Below are positions 63,147 through 64,000 of a stretch of 64,000 nt of DNA, piece by piece. Position numbers and translations under genes: made by a program. Within the stretch, counting starts at the first letter, position 1. Every line of letters starts with the position of its first letter. The notes under the pieces are model-generated. The model searched no databases, had not been told where the DNA came from, and saw only the letters and a program-made list of their open reading frames with translations. The DNA lies in NCBI GenBank assembly GCA_017445755.1, contig JAFSSE010000014.1:62001-126000 (forward strand). Reading direction: 5' to 3'. The DNA is from Bacteroidales bacterium (lineage in GTDB: Bacteria > Bacteroidota > Bacteroidia > Bacteroidales > UBA932).

Positions 63147-64000
63147 AAAAAGCAATATCCATCTTAATCATCCTTCAGCTGGCCATCTCCCTCCGGGCCC
63201 AGATTAGTGACGAGCCGCTTGTGCGGTTCGGTGTTGTAGCTGACGTGCAGTACGACAGGGACACTACTGTAGGAGTAAACGGGCGGCACTACAGCATTGA
63301 CAAGGAGAGACTCGCCGAGGCCATTGAAACGTTCAATTCCAGGGACGACCTCTCCTTCACTGTTTCTCTTGGCGACATCGTCGACCGCGACTATGTCACC
63401 GCCTTTGCGGACCTGAAACCCGTTCTGGCCCTGTCAAAGATTCCTGTTCACTATGTATTCGGGAATCACGATTATGTCCGTCCCTTCTCGGCTAAGAAGC
63501 AGAAGGAGTTCTATGAGATGGTGGGCCGCGATGACTCCTACTACAGTTTTATTTCCGGCGGAGTGAAGTTCATCATAATGAACGACAATGAGATTGCACT
63601 TTTCTCCAGCGAGGTGGGATCCGTTGCCAGGGAACAGGCCAAGGCCTTTATTGAAGACGCCAAGGCAAAGGGGCTGAAACATGCCAAAAGCTACAACGGC
63701 GCCGTTTCGAAAAAGCAGCTGAAATGGCTTGACAAGGAGCTTAAGGATGCCAGCAAGAAAAAGCAGCTTGCAATTATCCTGGCCCATCAGCCGCTTACCC
63801 CGGAAGGGAACAAGCACCTGGTACTCAATTACCAGGATGTCCTGAAGGTCATTGCAAAGTATTCCGGGACCGCAGTCGCTTATCTTGCGGGACATGACCA
63901 CAAGGGAGGCAAGGATGTAGTCGGTGACACCGCCTTCATAACGTTCAAGGGAATGTGTGAAGGGGAGAACAACCGTTACGGAATAGTCAGCATTTACCCG
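63143..64000 (+). CDS. Secreted metallophosphoesterase, ADP-ribose/CDP-alcohol diphosphatase-like (3' end outside window)
   Basis: 286 codons are visible from the ATG at 63143 and the frame is still open at the right edge. Signal peptide of about 20 residues (ending SLRAQ). Motifs: RFGVVADVQYDRD near 29-41 (D-x-Q), VSLGDIVDRD, YVFGNHDYV near 105-113, ILAHQPLTP and AGHDHKGG near 249-256. The FGVVADVQY start with a following Tyr/Ser-rich stretch resembles manganese-dependent ADP-ribose/CDP-alcohol diphosphatases. That suggests pyrophosphate-linked nucleotides as substrates, but the assignment is by motif only. Confidence 0.85.
   Translation, partial: MKKAISILIILQLAISLRAQISDEPLVRFGVVADVQYDRDTTVGVNGRHYSIDKERLAEAIETFNSRDDLSFTVSLGDIVDRDYVTAFADLKPVLALSKIPVHYVFGNHDYVRPFSAKKQKEFYEMVGRDDSYYSFISGGVKFIIMNDNEIALFSSEVGSVAREQAKAFIEDAKAKGLKHAKSYNGAVSKKQLKWLDKELKDASKKKQLAIILAHQPLTPEGNKHLVLNYQDVLKVIAKYSGTAVAYLAGHDHKGGKDVVGDTAFITFKGMCEGENNRYGIVSIYP

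Overview
The window reads as a gut-type Bacteroidales chromosome or metagenome contig of fairly high GC. Evidence: three SusC/SusD outer-membrane uptake pairs, BACON-domain lipoproteins, a FecR anti-sigma factor with an STN-type SusC, Bacteroidetes-style promoters (TTTG about 20 nt upstream of TAnnTTTG), few Shine-Dalgarno sequences, and many secreted or lipid-anchored hydrolases. Genes are packed tightly, mostly on the + strand, with many ATGA/TAATG overlaps. No gap without a gene exceeds 300 bases; the longest is 15640-15910. I see no tRNA, rRNA, CRISPR array or intact insertion sequence.

Layout. (1) 2-5182: end of a sulfatase, a PatB/MalY-type aminotransferase, a secreted FAD-dependent oxidoreductase and a secreted PHP phosphodiesterase; a minus-strand DUF3737 beta-helix gene converges on them. 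(2) 6140-12565: one coupled operon of an outer-membrane barrel protein, a polyamine ABC transporter (potABCD) and a lipoprotein aldose epimerase. (3) 12611-14634: groES-groEL behind a sigma-54-like promoter, ending in a strong terminator. (4) 14635-32662: a lacI-type regulator, a 110-nt double palindrome, a LacI-type operator and then a run of ribokinase, sugar transporter, phosphoesterase, BACON/LamG lipoprotein, SusC, SusD, BACON/repeat lipoprotein, a nucleoside hydrolase fused to a metallo-beta-lactamase (MBL) fold, and a GDPD-HAD fusion, closed by a terminator. (5) 32702-45169: FecR, STN-SusC, SusD, phosphoesterase, Big2/repeat lipoprotein and MBL protein, with the ECF sigma factor at the far end on the opposite strand. 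(6) 45280-51890: a coupled run of a secreted EEP phosphatase, a Y-family DNA polymerase, a YolD-like protein, a DUF5715/M15-like peptidase and a very large FAD oxidoreductase-SUMF1 fusion. (7) 52002-64000: two surface lipoproteins, SusC, SusD-like_2, a BACON lipoprotein, a Tat-exported phosphoesterase and a second secreted phosphoesterase that runs off the window.

How it may work together. Regions 4, 5 and 7 are variations on one plan: a SusC/SusD pump, surface binding lipoproteins with BACON/Big2/C-x-N-x-G repeats, and secreted metal-dependent phosphoesterases. Region 4 also has a nucleoside hydrolase, ribokinase and sugar permease, so it resembles the ribose/nucleoside-scavenging (rus) loci known from Bacteroides thetaiotaomicron, but under a LacI repressor and with phosphodiesterase-type enzymes. 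My leading inference is a set of uptake systems for phosphate-containing ribosyl compounds (nucleotides, RNA fragments, ADP-ribose-like molecules or phosphodiester-linked ribose polymers). The substrate cannot be proved from sequence.
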